Shown here: in pieces, positions 1 through 9,480 of the stretch
Layout: each line of letters opens with the position of its first letter
Numbering within the stretch: the first letter of the stretch is position 1
Source: Candidatus Gastranaerophilales bacterium
GTDB taxonomy: Bacteria > Cyanobacteriota > Vampirovibrionia > Gastranaerophilales > Gastranaerophilaceae
DNA: 39,989 nt
Direction of reading: 5' to 3'
Assembly (NCBI GenBank): GCA_947594025.1
Contig: CANQDZ010000012.1
Location: 1-39,989, forward strand
The notes under the pieces: model-generated
Database searches by the model: none
What the model saw: only the letters and a program-made list of their open reading frames with translations
Told to the model about the DNA's origin: nothing
Position numbers and translations under genes: made by a program

Positions 1-663
1 CAAAAACTCTTTGACTGAAGCCGCGCCGCCTCTTTTTAGCATAACGGGTTTTTTAATTTTACCGAGTGCTTTTAACAACTTAAAGTTTTGCATATTTCTT
101 GCGCCAACCTGCAAGATATCGGCATATTTTTCAACAAGAGGGATATCAACCGTATCCATAATTTCTGTTACTACCAGCAATCCTGTTGCTTCTCTTGCTT
201 TTGCAAGATATTTAAGCCCCTGTTCTTCAAGACCTTGAAAATCATAAGGAGAGGTTCTCGGTTTAAATGCACCCCCTCTTAAGAATTGACATCCCATTTC
301 TTTTGCGGCAGTTGCTACTTTTAATAAGCCGTCATAATCTTTTTCAACGGAGCATGGACCAACCATCAAAACCGGCCTTTCGTCTCCGCCGATTTTTACG
401 CCGTTTGGAAATTCAATTACGGTGTCTTTTTCTTTAGCGCTTTTTGAAGCCAATTTGTATGGCTCCTGAATAAGTTTAACATCCCTGACGCCATCCATGG
501 AAAGGATGTTATGGGGGGTTATCATGCGTTTATCACCAATTGCGGCAATAACCGTTAATACGTCCCCTCTGTTTAAATTTATTTTAAAACCATGCTTTTC
601 TAAATATTGTGATACTTTTTCAATCTGAGCTTCAGATGCTCCGGGTTCCATTATAACTATCAT
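1..663 (-). CDS. aroF: DAHP synthase (3-deoxy-7-phosphoheptulonate synthase), 3' end cut by window edge
   Basis: Catalyses the first step of the shikimate pathway, condensing phosphoenolpyruvate with erythrose 4-phosphate. Reading the minus strand from the ATG at 661-663 gives 221 open codons to the window edge. Residues 1-70 (start [17 protein letters not shown]) look like the small ferredoxin-like regulatory domain of the Thermotoga/Bacillus-type enzyme. After it come family motifs in order: [10 protein letters not shown], then [14 protein letters not shown] near residue 120, and MLKRGG near the edge. About 340 residues are usual for the family, so roughly a third is missing. A GAGGGAGAG ribosome binding site lies just upstream. 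It sits 32 nt behind mtaB on the same strand and may be the last gene of that run. The family assignment is secure; the allosteric specificity is not visible. Confidence 0.93.
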   Translation of the reverse strand, partial: MIVIMEPGASEAQIEKVSQYLEKHGFKINLNRGDVLTVIAAIGDKRMITPHNILSMDGVRDVKLIQEPYKLASKSAKEKDTVIEFPNGVKIGGDERPVLMVGPCSVEKDYDGLLKVATAAKEMGCQFLRGGAFKPRTSPYDFQGLEEQGLKYLAKAREATGLLVVTEIMDTVDIPLVEKYADILQVGARNMQNFKLLKALGKIKKPVMLKRGGAASVKEFL

Positions 664-695
664 TTTTCTCTCCCTCTGATATAAATATTAAAGCA

Positions 696-1934
696 CTAAA
701 AAACCTTATTGTCTATTTTGTACGCATCTTTAAGCTTCATATTTTTAACACAATTTCTTAAGTCAGCTTCCCCTGTAAAGTATGCTTTAATGTAATTTCT
801 TGTAATTCCGCAGTTTAAATTATATTTTTTAGATTTTTTCTCAAACAAAAACTCATGTTCTATATCTAAATTTTCTTTTACGAACTCATCAAACAGCTTG
901 CCCGATAACTTCATAATGCTTTTTACCCTGTCGGTTTTGATATTTTCCGGAATTTGCCCCTCCATTGAAGCTGCAGGAGTTCCCTCTCTTTTTGAGTAAG
1001 GAAATACATGAATTCTTGAAACATTGAGTTTTTGAAGATTATTATATGTTTCGATAAAATCTTCTTCACTTTCGTTTGGAAAGCCCGCTATAATATCACA
1101 CCCTATATAAACTGGGATTTTAAATTTAAGTTTTTGAATAAAATTAAATACATCTTCGACTTTGTATTTTCTGTTCATGTTCTTTAGGGTTTTATTGCAC
1201 ATACTCTGAAGCGACAAATGAAAATGAGGGCAGAATTTTTTACTTTTGAGCAAAAAATTTAAAAGTTCATCGTCGATTTCATTTACATATAATGAGCCCA
1301 GTCTGTATCTTAAAATATCGGTTTTTTCAATTTCCCTGAGTAAATCAATAAGTTTTAAGCCCCACTCCTGACCCCATTGACCCAGATGAATGCCCGTTAA
1401 AACTATTTCTTTTTTGCCTAAACACTCTATTTGTTTTATAACATTTTCGATTTTGTTTGAACGTGATTTTCCTCTGGCATAAGGGATAATACAGTATGCA
1501 CAGCGGTTATCACAACCGTCTTGAATTTTTATGCTTGGTCTTGTGGATTGAGTTTCCGATAAAAGGTGAAACTCAAAATCATCTTGTGCAAAAATATCCG
1601 ATACTTCGTCTTTTTCAAGAAAATCGGATATATTCAGTTTTTCCTTATTTCCAAGCAGTATATCAGCGTTTTTAATTTTATCTTTAGATGTTTGACACAT
1701 ACAGCCGCAAACAACCGTTTTAATGTTCTGATTTTTTCTCTTTGCTTGCCCCAATAAATAAATTGCCTGAGATTCCGCGTGGGAGGTTACGGCACAAGAA
1801 TTTAAAATATAGATGTCTGCGTCAGAAATGCTTCCCGCTTTTTCAAAACCGTTTTCAATAAGATTTTGAGAAATAAGCTGACCTTCAATTTGGTTGGTTT
1901 TGCAACCTAAAGATTTTAGATAAAATTTTTTCAT
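696..1934 (-). CDS. mtaB: MtaB-type tRNA methylthiotransferase (radical SAM)
   Basis: Radical-SAM enzyme that adds a methylthio group to N6-threonylcarbamoyladenosine at position 37 of ANN-decoding tRNAs. About 412 residues. The N-terminal UPF0004 domain carries three cluster cysteines in SLGCKTNQ, NSCAVTS and VVCGCMCQ. The radical-SAM CxxxCxxC is in CDNRCAYCIIPYARGKSRS. The N-terminal LGCKTNQ and the overall order fit MtaB better than MiaB. The C-terminal TRAM-like part is short. The frame is open 8 codons further upstream, but I chose the ATG at 1932-1934 because it overlaps the rlmD stop as ATGA and has an AAGAAG ribosome binding site. The overlap implies translational coupling to the rRNA methyltransferase upstream, so two RNA-modification genes sit together. 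Confidence 0.92.
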   Translation of the reverse strand: MKKFYLKSLGCKTNQIEGQLISQNLIENGFEKAGSISDADIYILNSCAVTSHAESQAIYLLGQAKRKNQNIKTVVCGCMCQTSKDKIKNADILLGNKEKLNISDFLEKDEVSDIFAQDDFEFHLLSETQSTRPSIKIQDGCDNRCAYCIIPYARGKSRSNKIENVIKQIECLGKKEIVLTGIHLGQWGQEWGLKLIDLLREIEKTDILRYRLGSLYVNEIDDELLNFLLKSKKFCPHFHLSLQSMCNKTLKNMNRKYKVEDVFNFIQKLKFKIPVYIGCDIIAGFPNESEEDFIETYNNLQKLNVSRIHVFPYSKREGTPAASMEGQIPENIKTDRVKSIMKLSGKLFDEFVKENLDIEHEFLFEKKSKKYNLNCGITRNYIKAYFTGEADLRNCVKNMKLKDAYKIDNKVF

Positions 1935-3235
1935 ATCTTCTTTAAAATACATACGCACTCGATGTGATATGTATACGGAAACATATCAATCGGCTGAACA
2001 TATTGTACCTCAAAGTCATAATTTCTTAAAATATCAATATCTCTTTTTAAGGTTGAGGGGTTGCATGAAACGTAAATAATATTTTTTGATGTTTGAACAA
2101 GTTTTTCTAAAAACTCTTTATCGCATCCTTTTCTCGGAGGGTCAATAATTGCATAATCATATTCCCCTGAAAGTTCTTTTTTTACGTCTCCTTTAATTAT
2201 TTTGTAATTTTTAACCCCGTTATTTTTGTAGTTTTCTTCCGCAAATTGAATTGCGTTTTCATTTTCTTCAATAAGGGTAACGCAAGAAGCCAAATCTGAA
2301 ACCCAGACGCCTATTGCGCCCACACCGCCGTAGCAGTCTAACACGGTTGAGTCGGGTTCAATATTTTTTTTAACTTCATTAAATATATTTACGGCGCATT
2401 TTGGATTTACCTGAAAAAAACTTTCCGCGCCTATTTTATAAGTTTTGTTTTCAAGAATTTCAGTGTAATAATCCTGCCCTAAAACAAGTTCCGTTTTATC
2501 GCCTAATATCCTGTTTGTATTTTTTGAGTTGTAATTAACAAGACACCCTTTTATGTCATTAAAGTTTTCCGTAAGCAATTTAAAGAAATCTTTAGTTTCG
2601 GTCTTTTTATCGGAATTTAACACAAGAATTACAAGAATTTCATTCGTTGAGGATGATTGCTTAATTATTATGTGCCTCAACAAACCTTTCCTTGTTTTTT
2701 CAACGTATGCACCGAGTTTCCAGTTGGCTCTTATATAATCAATAATATCATTCACGATGTCACTTTGAGCGGTACAATATTTAATGTTTGTAATTTTGTG
2801 AGATTTTTCCCTGTAATAGCCGGCAACAATCCTTTTTGAGTTTTTAGTTTCAGATACCGGATACTGCGTTTTACATCTGTACTTTATAACTTCAGGGCTC
2901 TTTATTACATCCCTGACGGGCATTGAGAGCGTTTCTTCAACTATATTTTTTTTGCATTTGAGCAAATAATCGTAATCAATGTATTGAAGATGGCACGCCC
3001 CGCATGCGTTAAACAAATGGCACTCGGGCTTTTTCCTGTAGGGAGACTCTTTTAGAATTTTAATTACGGAAGCTTCACCGTAGTGTTTATTTACCTTTGA
3101 TATTTTTACTTTTACAATATCTTTAGGCACTGCGTTTTTTACAAAAATTACAAAATTATCAATGCGGGACAGCCCCTTGCCCTCATGAACAAGTTTTTCA
3201 ATCTCGCATTCTATAATGTCACCGGCTTTAATCAA
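1931..3235 (-). CDS. rlmD: 23S rRNA (uracil-C5)-methyltransferase, RlmD/RumA family
   Basis: SAM-dependent m5U methyltransferase of the TrmA/RumA family acting on 23S rRNA; the exact uridine cannot be read from sequence. 434 residues. Residues 1-60 form a TRAM RNA-binding domain. A 4Fe-4S cysteine set is in CHLFNACGACHLQY near residues 73-86. The SAM-binding motif is LDCYGGVGAIGVW, followed by IDPPRKGC and the catalytic region YVSCNPSTLKRD. All are typical of active enzymes. The start overlaps the stop of the upstream winged-helix gene by 4 nt, and its own stop overlaps mtaB, so the three genes form a tight operon. RlmCD-type dual specificity is an alternative for enzymes in this family. Confidence 0.92.
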   Translation of the reverse strand: MIKAGDIIECEIEKLVHEGKGLSRIDNFVIFVKNAVPKDIVKVKISKVNKHYGEASVIKILKESPYRKKPECHLFNACGACHLQYIDYDYLLKCKKNIVEETLSMPVRDVIKSPEVIKYRCKTQYPVSETKNSKRIVAGYYREKSHKITNIKYCTAQSDIVNDIIDYIRANWKLGAYVEKTRKGLLRHIIIKQSSSTNEILVILVLNSDKKTETKDFFKLLTENFNDIKGCLVNYNSKNTNRILGDKTELVLGQDYYTEILENKTYKIGAESFFQVNPKCAVNIFNEVKKNIEPDSTVLDCYGGVGAIGVWVSDLASCVTLIEENENAIQFAEENYKNNGVKNYKIIKGDVKKELSGEYDYAIIDPPRKGCDKEFLEKLVQTSKNIIYVSCNPSTLKRDIDILRNYDFEVQYVQPIDMFPYTYHIECVCILKKI

Positions 3236-3555
3236 TATTCAAAATACCTATCAAAATCTACGTCATCAAAGGAAACCAAGAGTCTATACACGGGATCGTC
3301 TTCGTCCATTCTTTGAAATACGTAGTTATCAAACTTCCAAAATTTTGGATTTATGCCTTTTGCACGCACAATACCTGACTCTTGCAAAATGCGAAGCTTC
3401 TTTCTTGTCGTTTCAACATCAAGCCCGACTGCTTTTGCTAGTTCTACGGCAGTAATTCCATCACCTTGACTATATTTTTCAGGGGTTAGAAACATAAGTT
3501 CTAACCCGATTTTTTTGAGCTCTTTATCCTCGGATTCAAAATCATAGTCGTACAT
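3232..3555 (-). CDS. small winged-helix (HTH) protein of unknown target
   Basis: 107 residues. Residues 31-70 (GITAVELAKAVGLDVETTRKKLRILQESGIVRAKG) read as a helix-turn-helix with a following wing, a DNA-binding fold typical of bacterial transcription regulators. The N-terminus (MYDYDFESEDKELKKIG) and the C-terminus, ending DPVYRLLVSFDDVDFDRYFEY, are strongly acidic and have no recognisable domain. It is sandwiched between the gltD-like gene (38 nt upstream) and rlmD (4-nt overlap), so it is probably co-transcribed with both. I do not recognise the family beyond the winged-helix core. It could regulate this operon or be a small nucleic-acid-binding accessory protein. Confidence 0.75.
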   Translation of the reverse strand: MYDYDFESEDKELKKIGLELMFLTPEKYSQGDGITAVELAKAVGLDVETTRKKLRILQESGIVRAKGINPKFWKFDNYVFQRMDEDDPVYRLLVSFDDVDFDRYFEY

Positions 3556-3593
3556 AGTTAACTAGATTTTAAACCCAACAATCATGTTTTTAA

Positions 3594-4967
3594 TCATTTA
3601 TTAGAACTAAATTTTTCTATGATTGTTGCGGCAGCTCTTTTGCCTGCGCCCATGGCTTTAATTGCGGTACTTTCGCCCAAAGGTGCAACGTCGCCGCCTG
3701 CATAAATGGAATCAACCGTAGTTTCCGCTTTTTCGTTAATTACAATATAGCCTTTCGGGTCTGTTTCTATTGCGATATTTTCACTTTCAGCGGATTTTTG
3801 AATAATTGGGTTGGGACCTGTACCCAAGGCAATTACAACTGTATCTAAAGGCATATCAATGAAATTGCCTGTACCTACGGGGCGTCTTCTTCCGCTTGCG
3901 TCAGGTTCGCCAAGCTCCATAACTTCAAGTTTAATTCCTGAAACGTATCCGTTTTCGCCCAAGATTTCGACAGGGCTGTGTAAGAATTTGAAAATAATTC
4001 CTTCTTCTTTTGCGTGTCTGATTTCTTCAAGTCTCGCGGGAAGTTCTGCTTCCGTTCTTCTGTATACGATATAAACTTCCTCAAAACCAACTCTTACTGC
4101 AGTTCTTGCGGCATCCATTGCAACGTTGCCGCCGCCGATAATGGCAGCAGTTTTGCCGACTCTTAAAGGTGTCGGAGTGGTGGTTTCATTTGCGTGCATT
4201 AAGTTAACTCTTGTCAAGAATTCGTTTGCGCTATATACACCGTTTAAGTTTTCACCCGCAACATTTAACATTTTTGGAAGACCTGCACCTGAGCATATAA
4301 ATATTGCTTTGTATCCGTCTTCTTTTAATTGGTTGATTGTAATTGATTTACCGACAACAACGTTCTTCTCAAATTTAACGCCGATGTCTTTAAGGTTATT
4401 TAATTCTCTGTCTAATACCGTTCTCGGTAATCTGAAAGGCGGAATACCATATCTTAAAACACCGCCGAGTTCATGGAGAGCTTCAAAAACGGTTACGTCA
4501 AAACCTGCGTTTCTAAGGTCTGCGGCAGCTGAAATACCGGCACAACCTGAACCTACGATTGCAACTTTAATTCCGTTTTCAACAATTTCGCTTTTTACTG
4601 AGTTTGAACCGTCCCCTACATATCTTTCAAGAGCGCCGATTGCAACGGGTTTTGATTTAATACCCAAGATACATTTGCTTTCACACTGTCTTTCCTGAGG
4701 GCAAATTCTTCCGCATACGGAAGGAAGCATGTTATCTTGTCTTATAATTTCACCCGCCTTTTGGATGTTGCCCTTTTTAAGTTCGCTTATAAAATTAGGG
4801 ATTTTAACATTGACCGGACATCCTTTTGAGCATTGCGGATTTTTACAATTTAAACATCTTGATGCTTCTGTATTTGCCTGTTCTTCAGTGAAGTTTTCTT
4901 CAACCGGATTAAAATTGCTTCTTCTTTTGATCTTATCTTGTTCGATTGCGTGTTGTCTGTCTGCCAT
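3594..4967 (-). CDS. gltD: GltD-like NADPH-dependent flavin oxidoreductase (glutamate synthase small-subunit type)
   Basis: 457 residues, the usual length of stand-alone GltD/GltA-type proteins. The N-terminal domain carries two cysteine clusters for Fe-S centres: CLNCKNPQCSKGCPV near residues 38-52 and CGRICPQERQCESKC near residues 85-99. An FAD dinucleotide-binding GSGCAGISAA follows near residue 138, an NAD(P)H-binding GGGNVAMDAARTA near residue 278, and the C-terminal FAD motif YAGGDVAPLGESTAIKAMGAGKRAA. It moves electrons from NADPH to an Fe-S partner. No gltB large subunit lies in the window, so it may be the homotetrameric glutamate synthase type, or a subunit of ferredoxin:NADP oxidoreductase (SudA/NfnB-like). 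The start has AAAGG upstream and leaves a 63-bp divergent gap to the Cof gene. Confidence 0.88.
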   Translation of the reverse strand: MADRQHAIEQDKIKRRSNFNPVEENFTEEQANTEASRCLNCKNPQCSKGCPVNVKIPNFISELKKGNIQKAGEIIRQDNMLPSVCGRICPQERQCESKCILGIKSKPVAIGALERYVGDGSNSVKSEIVENGIKVAIVGSGCAGISAAADLRNAGFDVTVFEALHELGGVLRYGIPPFRLPRTVLDRELNNLKDIGVKFEKNVVVGKSITINQLKEDGYKAIFICSGAGLPKMLNVAGENLNGVYSANEFLTRVNLMHANETTTPTPLRVGKTAAIIGGGNVAMDAARTAVRVGFEEVYIVYRRTEAELPARLEEIRHAKEEGIIFKFLHSPVEILGENGYVSGIKLEVMELGEPDASGRRRPVGTGNFIDMPLDTVVIALGTGPNPIIQKSAESENIAIETDPKGYIVINEKAETTVDSIYAGGDVAPLGESTAIKAMGAGKRAAATIIEKFSSNK

Positions 4968-5000
4968 AATATTTACCTTTATTTACTTCCTTTCTCTTTA

Positions 5001-5021
5001 ATTGTATAATAAAGAAAGGAG
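5001..5021. promoter_or_regulatory. divergent promoter core plus Shine-Dalgarno between gltD and the Cof gene
   Basis: TATAAT at 5005-5010 is a perfect -10 for the plus strand, within ATTGTATAAT. A weak -35 (TTTACT, 4982-4987) lies 17 nt upstream. The expected start is about 5017, followed at once by AGGAG (5017-5021) and the TTG start at 5031, so the leader is very short. On the minus strand the same bases read TATTAT/TATACA, a possible -10 for gltD. Confidence 0.55.
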
Positions 5022-5030
5022 AAAAACAAA

Positions 5031-5834
5031 TTGATTAAAATGCTTGTAACAGACATAGATGGAACCCTTTTAAGATATGACTGTTCATGCTCTGAGTATA
5101 TGAAAAACACAATTTTAAAGCTCAACAAAATTGGTGTTAAAGTTGTACTTGCATCGGGAAGAATGTTTGACGGAGTTTATCCGGTTGCCGAACAATTTGA
5201 ACTTAATACCCCCGTTATATGCTATCAGGGGGCTATGGTTAGGGATAAAGACAAAGTGTTATGGCAAGCTTCTCTTAAAGATGACATGATAAAAGATGTT
5301 CTTCAAACATTAAAAGATGAAAATATTCATACTCATCTTTACAACGACGATATCTTATACGTTGATGATGATAATAAACAAATTATGGCAGATTACTGTA
5401 ACGGCAGATTTGTTAATTATAAAGTTGTTGAAGATTTAAGGAATGTCCAAACAAATAACGTAAGCAAAATTCTTGGGGTTATTTACGATGAAGAAAAACT
5501 TGTTGATTTGGTAAACAGAATGAGCAAGAAATATAAAGGACGTTTGACCGTTGTTCGTTCGCATAAATACTATTGCGAGTTTACGGACATAAATGCGACA
5601 AAAGGTGTCGCTTCAGACTTTTTAATGGATTATTGGGGCTTCAAGAAAGAAGAAGTTATGGCTTCAGGAGATCAGGATAACGATATAGATTTACTTCTTC
5701 ACGCAGGCGTTAAAGTTGCTATGGAAAACGCAAGCGAGGGGCTTAAAAATGTTGCGGATTATGTCTGCCCGAGTGTAAATAACGACGGACTTGCACACGC
5801 AATTGAAAGGTATATTTTATGCGAGCAGGGTTAG
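5031..5834 (+). CDS. Cof-type HAD-superfamily phosphatase
   Basis: 267 residues of the HAD IIB (Cof/YidA) family, Mg-dependent phosphatases acting on sugar phosphates, flavin nucleotides and similar small molecules. Motif I is VTDIDGTLL (nucleophile Asp plus Asp+2) at residues 6-14. Motif II is the Ser of LASGR, and motif IV is SGDQDNDIDLL near residues 220-230. The residues between them form the C2 cap. The substrate cannot be deduced. The start is TTG at 5031, with AAAGGAG 9 nt upstream; an ATG at 5040 is the alternative and would put the AGGAG 18 nt away. The 3' end overlaps ispF by 16 nt, so the two are translated as a unit. Confidence 0.88.
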   Translation: MIKMLVTDIDGTLLRYDCSCSEYMKNTILKLNKIGVKVVLASGRMFDGVYPVAEQFELNTPVICYQGAMVRDKDKVLWQASLKDDMIKDVLQTLKDENIHTHLYNDDILYVDDDNKQIMADYCNGRFVNYKVVEDLRNVQTNNVSKILGVIYDEEKLVDLVNRMSKKYKGRLTVVRSHKYYCEFTDINATKGVASDFLMDYWGFKKEEVMASGDQDNDIDLLLHAGVKVAMENASEGLKNVADYVCPSVNNDGLAHAIERYILCEQG

Positions 5835-6280
5835 GATATGATATACACAAACTCCAAGACGGAGATTGCATAATTTTGGGCGGAGTTAAAATCCCTTATA
5901 ATAAAAGTTTTGTGGCTCATTCCGACGGGGATGTTTTGCTTCATGCAATAATTGACGCTATTTTGGGCGCACTTGGAGAAAGAGATATCGGTTATCATTT
6001 CCCTGACACCGACCCAAAATACAAAGGGTCGGACAGCCTTGAACTTTTAAGGTTTATTGTTGAAAAATTTAGCTTTAAAATTATAAATCTTGATTCAAAC
6101 ATCATTGCTCAAAAACCAAAGCTTATGCCTCATATTGAGGAAATGAAAGAAAAAATATCCGAAGTATTAAAAACAGATAAAAGTCTTGTATCAATAAAGG
6201 CAAAAACAAAAGAGGGGCTTGACTCCGTTGGAAGACAAGAGGCAATCGAAGCAAATTGTATTGTTTTGTTAGAGAAATAA
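5819..6280 (+). CDS. ispF: 2-C-methyl-D-erythritol 2,4-cyclodiphosphate synthase
   Basis: Converts 4-diphosphocytidyl-methylerythritol 2-phosphate to the cyclodiphosphate in the MEP isoprenoid pathway. 153 residues, normal for the family. The metal-binding DIHKL (D8, H10) lies in the N-terminal RAGLGYDIHKL. Then come HSDGDVLLHAIIDAILGALGERDIG with the third metal-binding His, FPDTDPKYKGSDSLELL, and the C-terminal TKEGLDSVGRQEAIEANCIVLL. It is not fused to IspD, unlike in some bacteria, and ispD is not in the window. The ATG lies inside the 3' end of the Cof gene, and comEC starts 1 nt after the stop. Confidence 0.96.
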   Translation: MRAGLGYDIHKLQDGDCIILGGVKIPYNKSFVAHSDGDVLLHAIIDAILGALGERDIGYHFPDTDPKYKGSDSLELLRFIVEKFSFKIINLDSNIIAQKPKLMPHIEEMKEKISEVLKTDKSLVSIKAKTKEGLDSVGRQEAIEANCIVLLEK

Positions 6281-6281
6281 A

Positions 6282-8714
6282 ATGAACAGCTTAATTGCAG
6301 GAACAATTATTTATATTTTAGGAATTGTCGGAGCCCGCTTTGGCATAGAAATTCTGCTTTTTATCCTGATTAGCATATTTATGGTGTATGCGGTTCGCAA
6401 GAAAATGCTCTTTTTCAAAGGGGCGTTTATTTTTTGTTTTATTTTTATGCTTGGTATTATAAACACAAACCTGCAAACAAAAGAAACCGATTATTTAGGC
6501 AAAATTAAAACCGCAAACAACATTACACTCCAAGGCAAGGTGGCATCCGTTCCCCGTTTAAGCTTAAATAAAACAAGAATGAAATTTTATGTCGATGTCG
6601 AGGCGATAGATAAAACCGAAATAAAACCGTCAAAAACAATTGCAGCAATAAACAATGAAGACGGAAATTTTAAAAACATAAAAATAGGAGATGACGTAAT
6701 TCTTTTCGGAACGTTAAAAGAACCGTCCCGCGCTCAAAATCCTTCTCAATTTGATTACAGAAATTATCTTAAAAATCAAAATGTTTTCACCGTATTTTAT
6801 GTAAAAGATGATGATTATCAAATTATTCACAACCCTGTTTTTAAATTTAAAAATTCATTTGATGAGAACTGGCGCGCAATATTAAGAAATCTGGATATCA
6901 CAAGAGATAAAATCATTGCAAAACACGAAAAATATATAAAATCGCCGATGCTCGAAGTTATGGGAGGTATTGTTTTTGGAAATCAAGCGGTCAATCCGCC
7001 TGATGATATCAAACAAACATTTATAAATTCAGGTTTATTGCACCTTTTGGCAGCTTCCGGTTTAAATGTGGGTATAATATTTTTCTTGTGTTATTTTATA
7101 ATGACAAAAATCGGACTCGGTTTTAGGACAAAGATAATAACAAGCGGTATCTTAATTTTTCTTTATACCTTTATGACAGGTTTTCCGCCTTCAATTTTAA
7201 GAGCATCCGTTATGATTTTGTTTGTTTTACTCGGAAAATTAATTCACAGAGAAACAAATACTTTATCTTTGGTGTTCTTTGTCTGTTTCTTAATTTTATT
7301 ATTTAAGCCTTTAATGCTCATGGACGTAGGCTTTGAACTCTCATTTTTAGTTACAATCGGGCTTGTTTTGTGCGTGGAGCCTATAATCAACCTGTTTAAA
7401 TCGAATGAGCTTGAATTTCAAAATAAGCACCAGCACGTTCATCCCGTTCTTAAAAAGTTTATAAGATTTGTATCTCCGGCTTATCTTATAGGTATTGTTG
7501 CAACCCCTTTAGTCGCACAAATTTGGGTAATCCCCTTACAGATGTACTATTTTAATACAATTACCCCTTACAGCATTATTGCAAACATCTTTGTTTTGCC
7601 GTTTGTAAGCATAATAAGCTTTTTGGGTTTTACAAGCTCAATTTTAAGTTTACTTCCTTATGTTTCAGATTTCATTTTAAAAATAACGGATTTTATTGCT
7701 CTCCCTTTTATAAAATGTTTTCTTGCAATTTCGGAATATTTTTCAAAATTCCCTTATTCAACAATAAACGCTCCTTCTCCTAATATATTTCAAATGATTG
7801 TTTATTACTTATTCATTGTTTTGTTCTTCAAAAGTTTAAACGTAAGATTTAAAAATCTGAAACTAAACATAATAACCGCATTTTGTTTTATCTTAATTCT
7901 GTTATCTTTTATAAGTATCCCTAATCATAATCTTGAAATTACGGCATTTTCCGTAGGTAATGCAGACAGCTTCCTGATTAAAACTCCAAACAAGCACTAC
8001 ATTATGATAGATACCGCAAAACTTCCCTACAGGGGTACGTCATCGGCTAAAGTTATTATGGGCGAATATTTTAAGGATAATTCAATTAAAAATCTTGACG
8101 TGCTTATCGTAACTCACTTTGATGATGACCATGCGGGAGGGACAATTGATATTTTAAAAAGCGTTAAAACAAACGATGTTTTAATTAGAGAAAATCACTG
8201 CGATACAAATACATCCTGCGATATTTTAAATTACTTGAAATATGAAAAAATTCCAAACAAAGTACCAAAGAACGGAGAAACCGTTTTTGATAAAGACGGG
8301 GTTAAAATCAAAACATATTTTGCGGATTTTAAAAATAATAAAAATGAAAATTCAATTATAACTTTAATTGAATATAAGAATAAGAAGTTTTTATTTATGG
8401 GAGATGCAGGCTATATTGCATATGAAAATCTTAAAAAATTGCTTCCAAAGGATATAGACATTTTAAAAGTAGGTCATCACGGCGCATCAGGTTCCGTAAG
8501 TCAAAATATGCTAAAAGAGCTCAATCCAAAGTATGCAATCATTTCAACGGGATTAAACACGTACGGACATCCTTCTCCCGAAACAATCGACGAGCTTGAA
8601 ATTTTAAGCATTCCTTATTATTCAACGTTTGAACTTGGCGCAATAAAATTTGTGGTAAATGAAGACATAAATCCGTACCACTACAGCAAAGGGAAAATGG
8701 TAAAGCTTCAGTAA
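6282..8714 (+). CDS. comEC: ComEC/Rec2 DNA-uptake channel protein
   Basis: Inner-membrane channel that carries single-stranded DNA into the cytoplasm during natural transformation. 810 residues, the length of a full ComEC. Order: N-terminal transmembrane segments (residues about 5-60); a soluble DUF4131/OB-like part with RAQNPSQFDYRNYL; the Competence transmembrane core from about 225, including GLLHLLAASGLNVGII and FPPSILRASVMI; and a C-terminal metallo-beta-lactamase-like domain with THFDDDHAGG near 612 and GHHGASGS near 730. All three domains are present and the nuclease-like metal motif is intact. The gene starts 1 nt after ispF and ends 1 nt before the convergent yebC stop. Other competence genes are not in the window except the pilin-like fragment at the right edge. 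Confidence 0.95.
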   Translation: MNSLIAGTIIYILGIVGARFGIEILLFILISIFMVYAVRKKMLFFKGAFIFCFIFMLGIINTNLQTKETDYLGKIKTANNITLQGKVASVPRLSLNKTRMKFYVDVEAIDKTEIKPSKTIAAINNEDGNFKNIKIGDDVILFGTLKEPSRAQNPSQFDYRNYLKNQNVFTVFYVKDDDYQIIHNPVFKFKNSFDENWRAILRNLDITRDKIIAKHEKYIKSPMLEVMGGIVFGNQAVNPPDDIKQTFINSGLLHLLAASGLNVGIIFFLCYFIMTKIGLGFRTKIITSGILIFLYTFMTGFPPSILRASVMILFVLLGKLIHRETNTLSLVFFVCFLILLFKPLMLMDVGFELSFLVTIGLVLCVEPIINLFKSNELEFQNKHQHVHPVLKKFIRFVSPAYLIGIVATPLVAQIWVIPLQMYYFNTITPYSIIANIFVLPFVSIISFLGFTSSILSLLPYVSDFILKITDFIALPFIKCFLAISEYFSKFPYSTINAPSPNIFQMIVYYLFIVLFFKSLNVRFKNLKLNIITAFCFILILLSFISIPNHNLEITAFSVGNADSFLIKTPNKHYIMIDTAKLPYRGTSSAKVIMGEYFKDNSIKNLDVLIVTHFDDDHAGGTIDILKSVKTNDVLIRENHCDTNTSCDILNYLKYEKIPNKVPKNGETVFDKDGVKIKTYFADFKNNKNENSIITLIEYKNKKFLFMGDAGYIAYENLKKLLPKDIDILKVGHHGASGSVSQNMLKELNPKYAIISTGLNTYGHPSPETIDELEILSIPYYSTFELGAIKFVVNEDINPYHYSKGKMVKLQ

Positions 8715-8715
8715 G

Positions 8716-9459
8716 CTATAGCTTTTCCATTATTTCGTCAGATGCTTCAAAATTTGAATAAACATTTTGAACATCGTCATGTTCTTCAAGTTTTTCCAAG
8801 AGAAGCATAACCTTCTTTGCGATTTCGAGTTCGTTTACTTCAACCGAATTTGAAGGAATTCTGACCAAATCGCTTTCTAAAACTTTATAGCCGAGTTTTT
8901 CGTATCCTTCAACTGTTGCCTGATAATTTTCAACGGATGTTATGACCTTCCATCTGTCGTCATCATCTTCTATATCTTGAATATCAAATTCAATTCCGTC
9001 CTCAAAAAGCTTGTCGTAATCTATTGATTTATCAAAATATACAACGCCTTTTGGTTCAAATATCCAGCCTACACAGCCTGTTTCACCAAGATTTCCGCCA
9101 AACTTTGTAAAGTAGCTTCTAATATCGCCTGCCGTTCTGTTTCTGTTATCGGTTGCAGCCTCGACAAATACCGCAACACCGCCCATTCCGTAACCTTCGT
9201 ATGTAATTTCTTCAAAATTATCACCCGAGCCTGAGCCTGCACCTTTTTCAATTGCACGTTTAATTGTATCGTTTGGAAGTCCGCCGGCTTTTGCTTTATC
9301 GATTGCCGTTCTTAACCTAAAGTTGTTTGCCGGGTCACCTCCGCCCATTTTAGCGGAAATTATAATTTCCCTTGAAAATTTTGCAAAACTAACGCCTTTT
9401 GCCGCGTCTGTTTTTGCTTTTTTGTGCTTAATATTAGCCCATTTGGAATGTCCTGACAT
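8716..9459 (-). CDS. yebC: YebC/PmpR-family protein
   Basis: 247 residues with the diagnostic N-terminus MSGHSKWANIKHKKAKTDAAKG, then FSREIIISAKMGGGDP and EGYGMGGVAVFVEAATDNRNRT. All are conserved in YebC/PmpR. The family is annotated as transcriptional regulators; recent work also assigns some members to translation, helping ribosomes at difficult stretches such as polyproline. The gene is convergent with comEC (1 nt between stops) and divergent from the TPR gene. Its upstream region has AGAGG about 7 nt before the ATG, and a TATTAT/TATACA box formed by the reverse complement of the TPR gene's -10 box, so the two genes may share a promoter core. Confidence 0.95.
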   Translation of the reverse strand: MSGHSKWANIKHKKAKTDAAKGVSFAKFSREIIISAKMGGGDPANNFRLRTAIDKAKAGGLPNDTIKRAIEKGAGSGSGDNFEEITYEGYGMGGVAVFVEAATDNRNRTAGDIRSYFTKFGGNLGETGCVGWIFEPKGVVYFDKSIDYDKLFEDGIEFDIQDIEDDDDRWKVITSVENYQATVEGYEKLGYKVLESDLVRIPSNSVEVNELEIAKKVMLLLEKLEEHDDVQNVYSNFEASDEIMEKL

Positions 9460-9480
9460 ATATACCTCTTTTTTATTTTA

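Noticed and set aside
4126-4698. 190-residue plus-strand open frame
   Set aside because: Antisense to the gltD-like gene, whose motifs are all intact.
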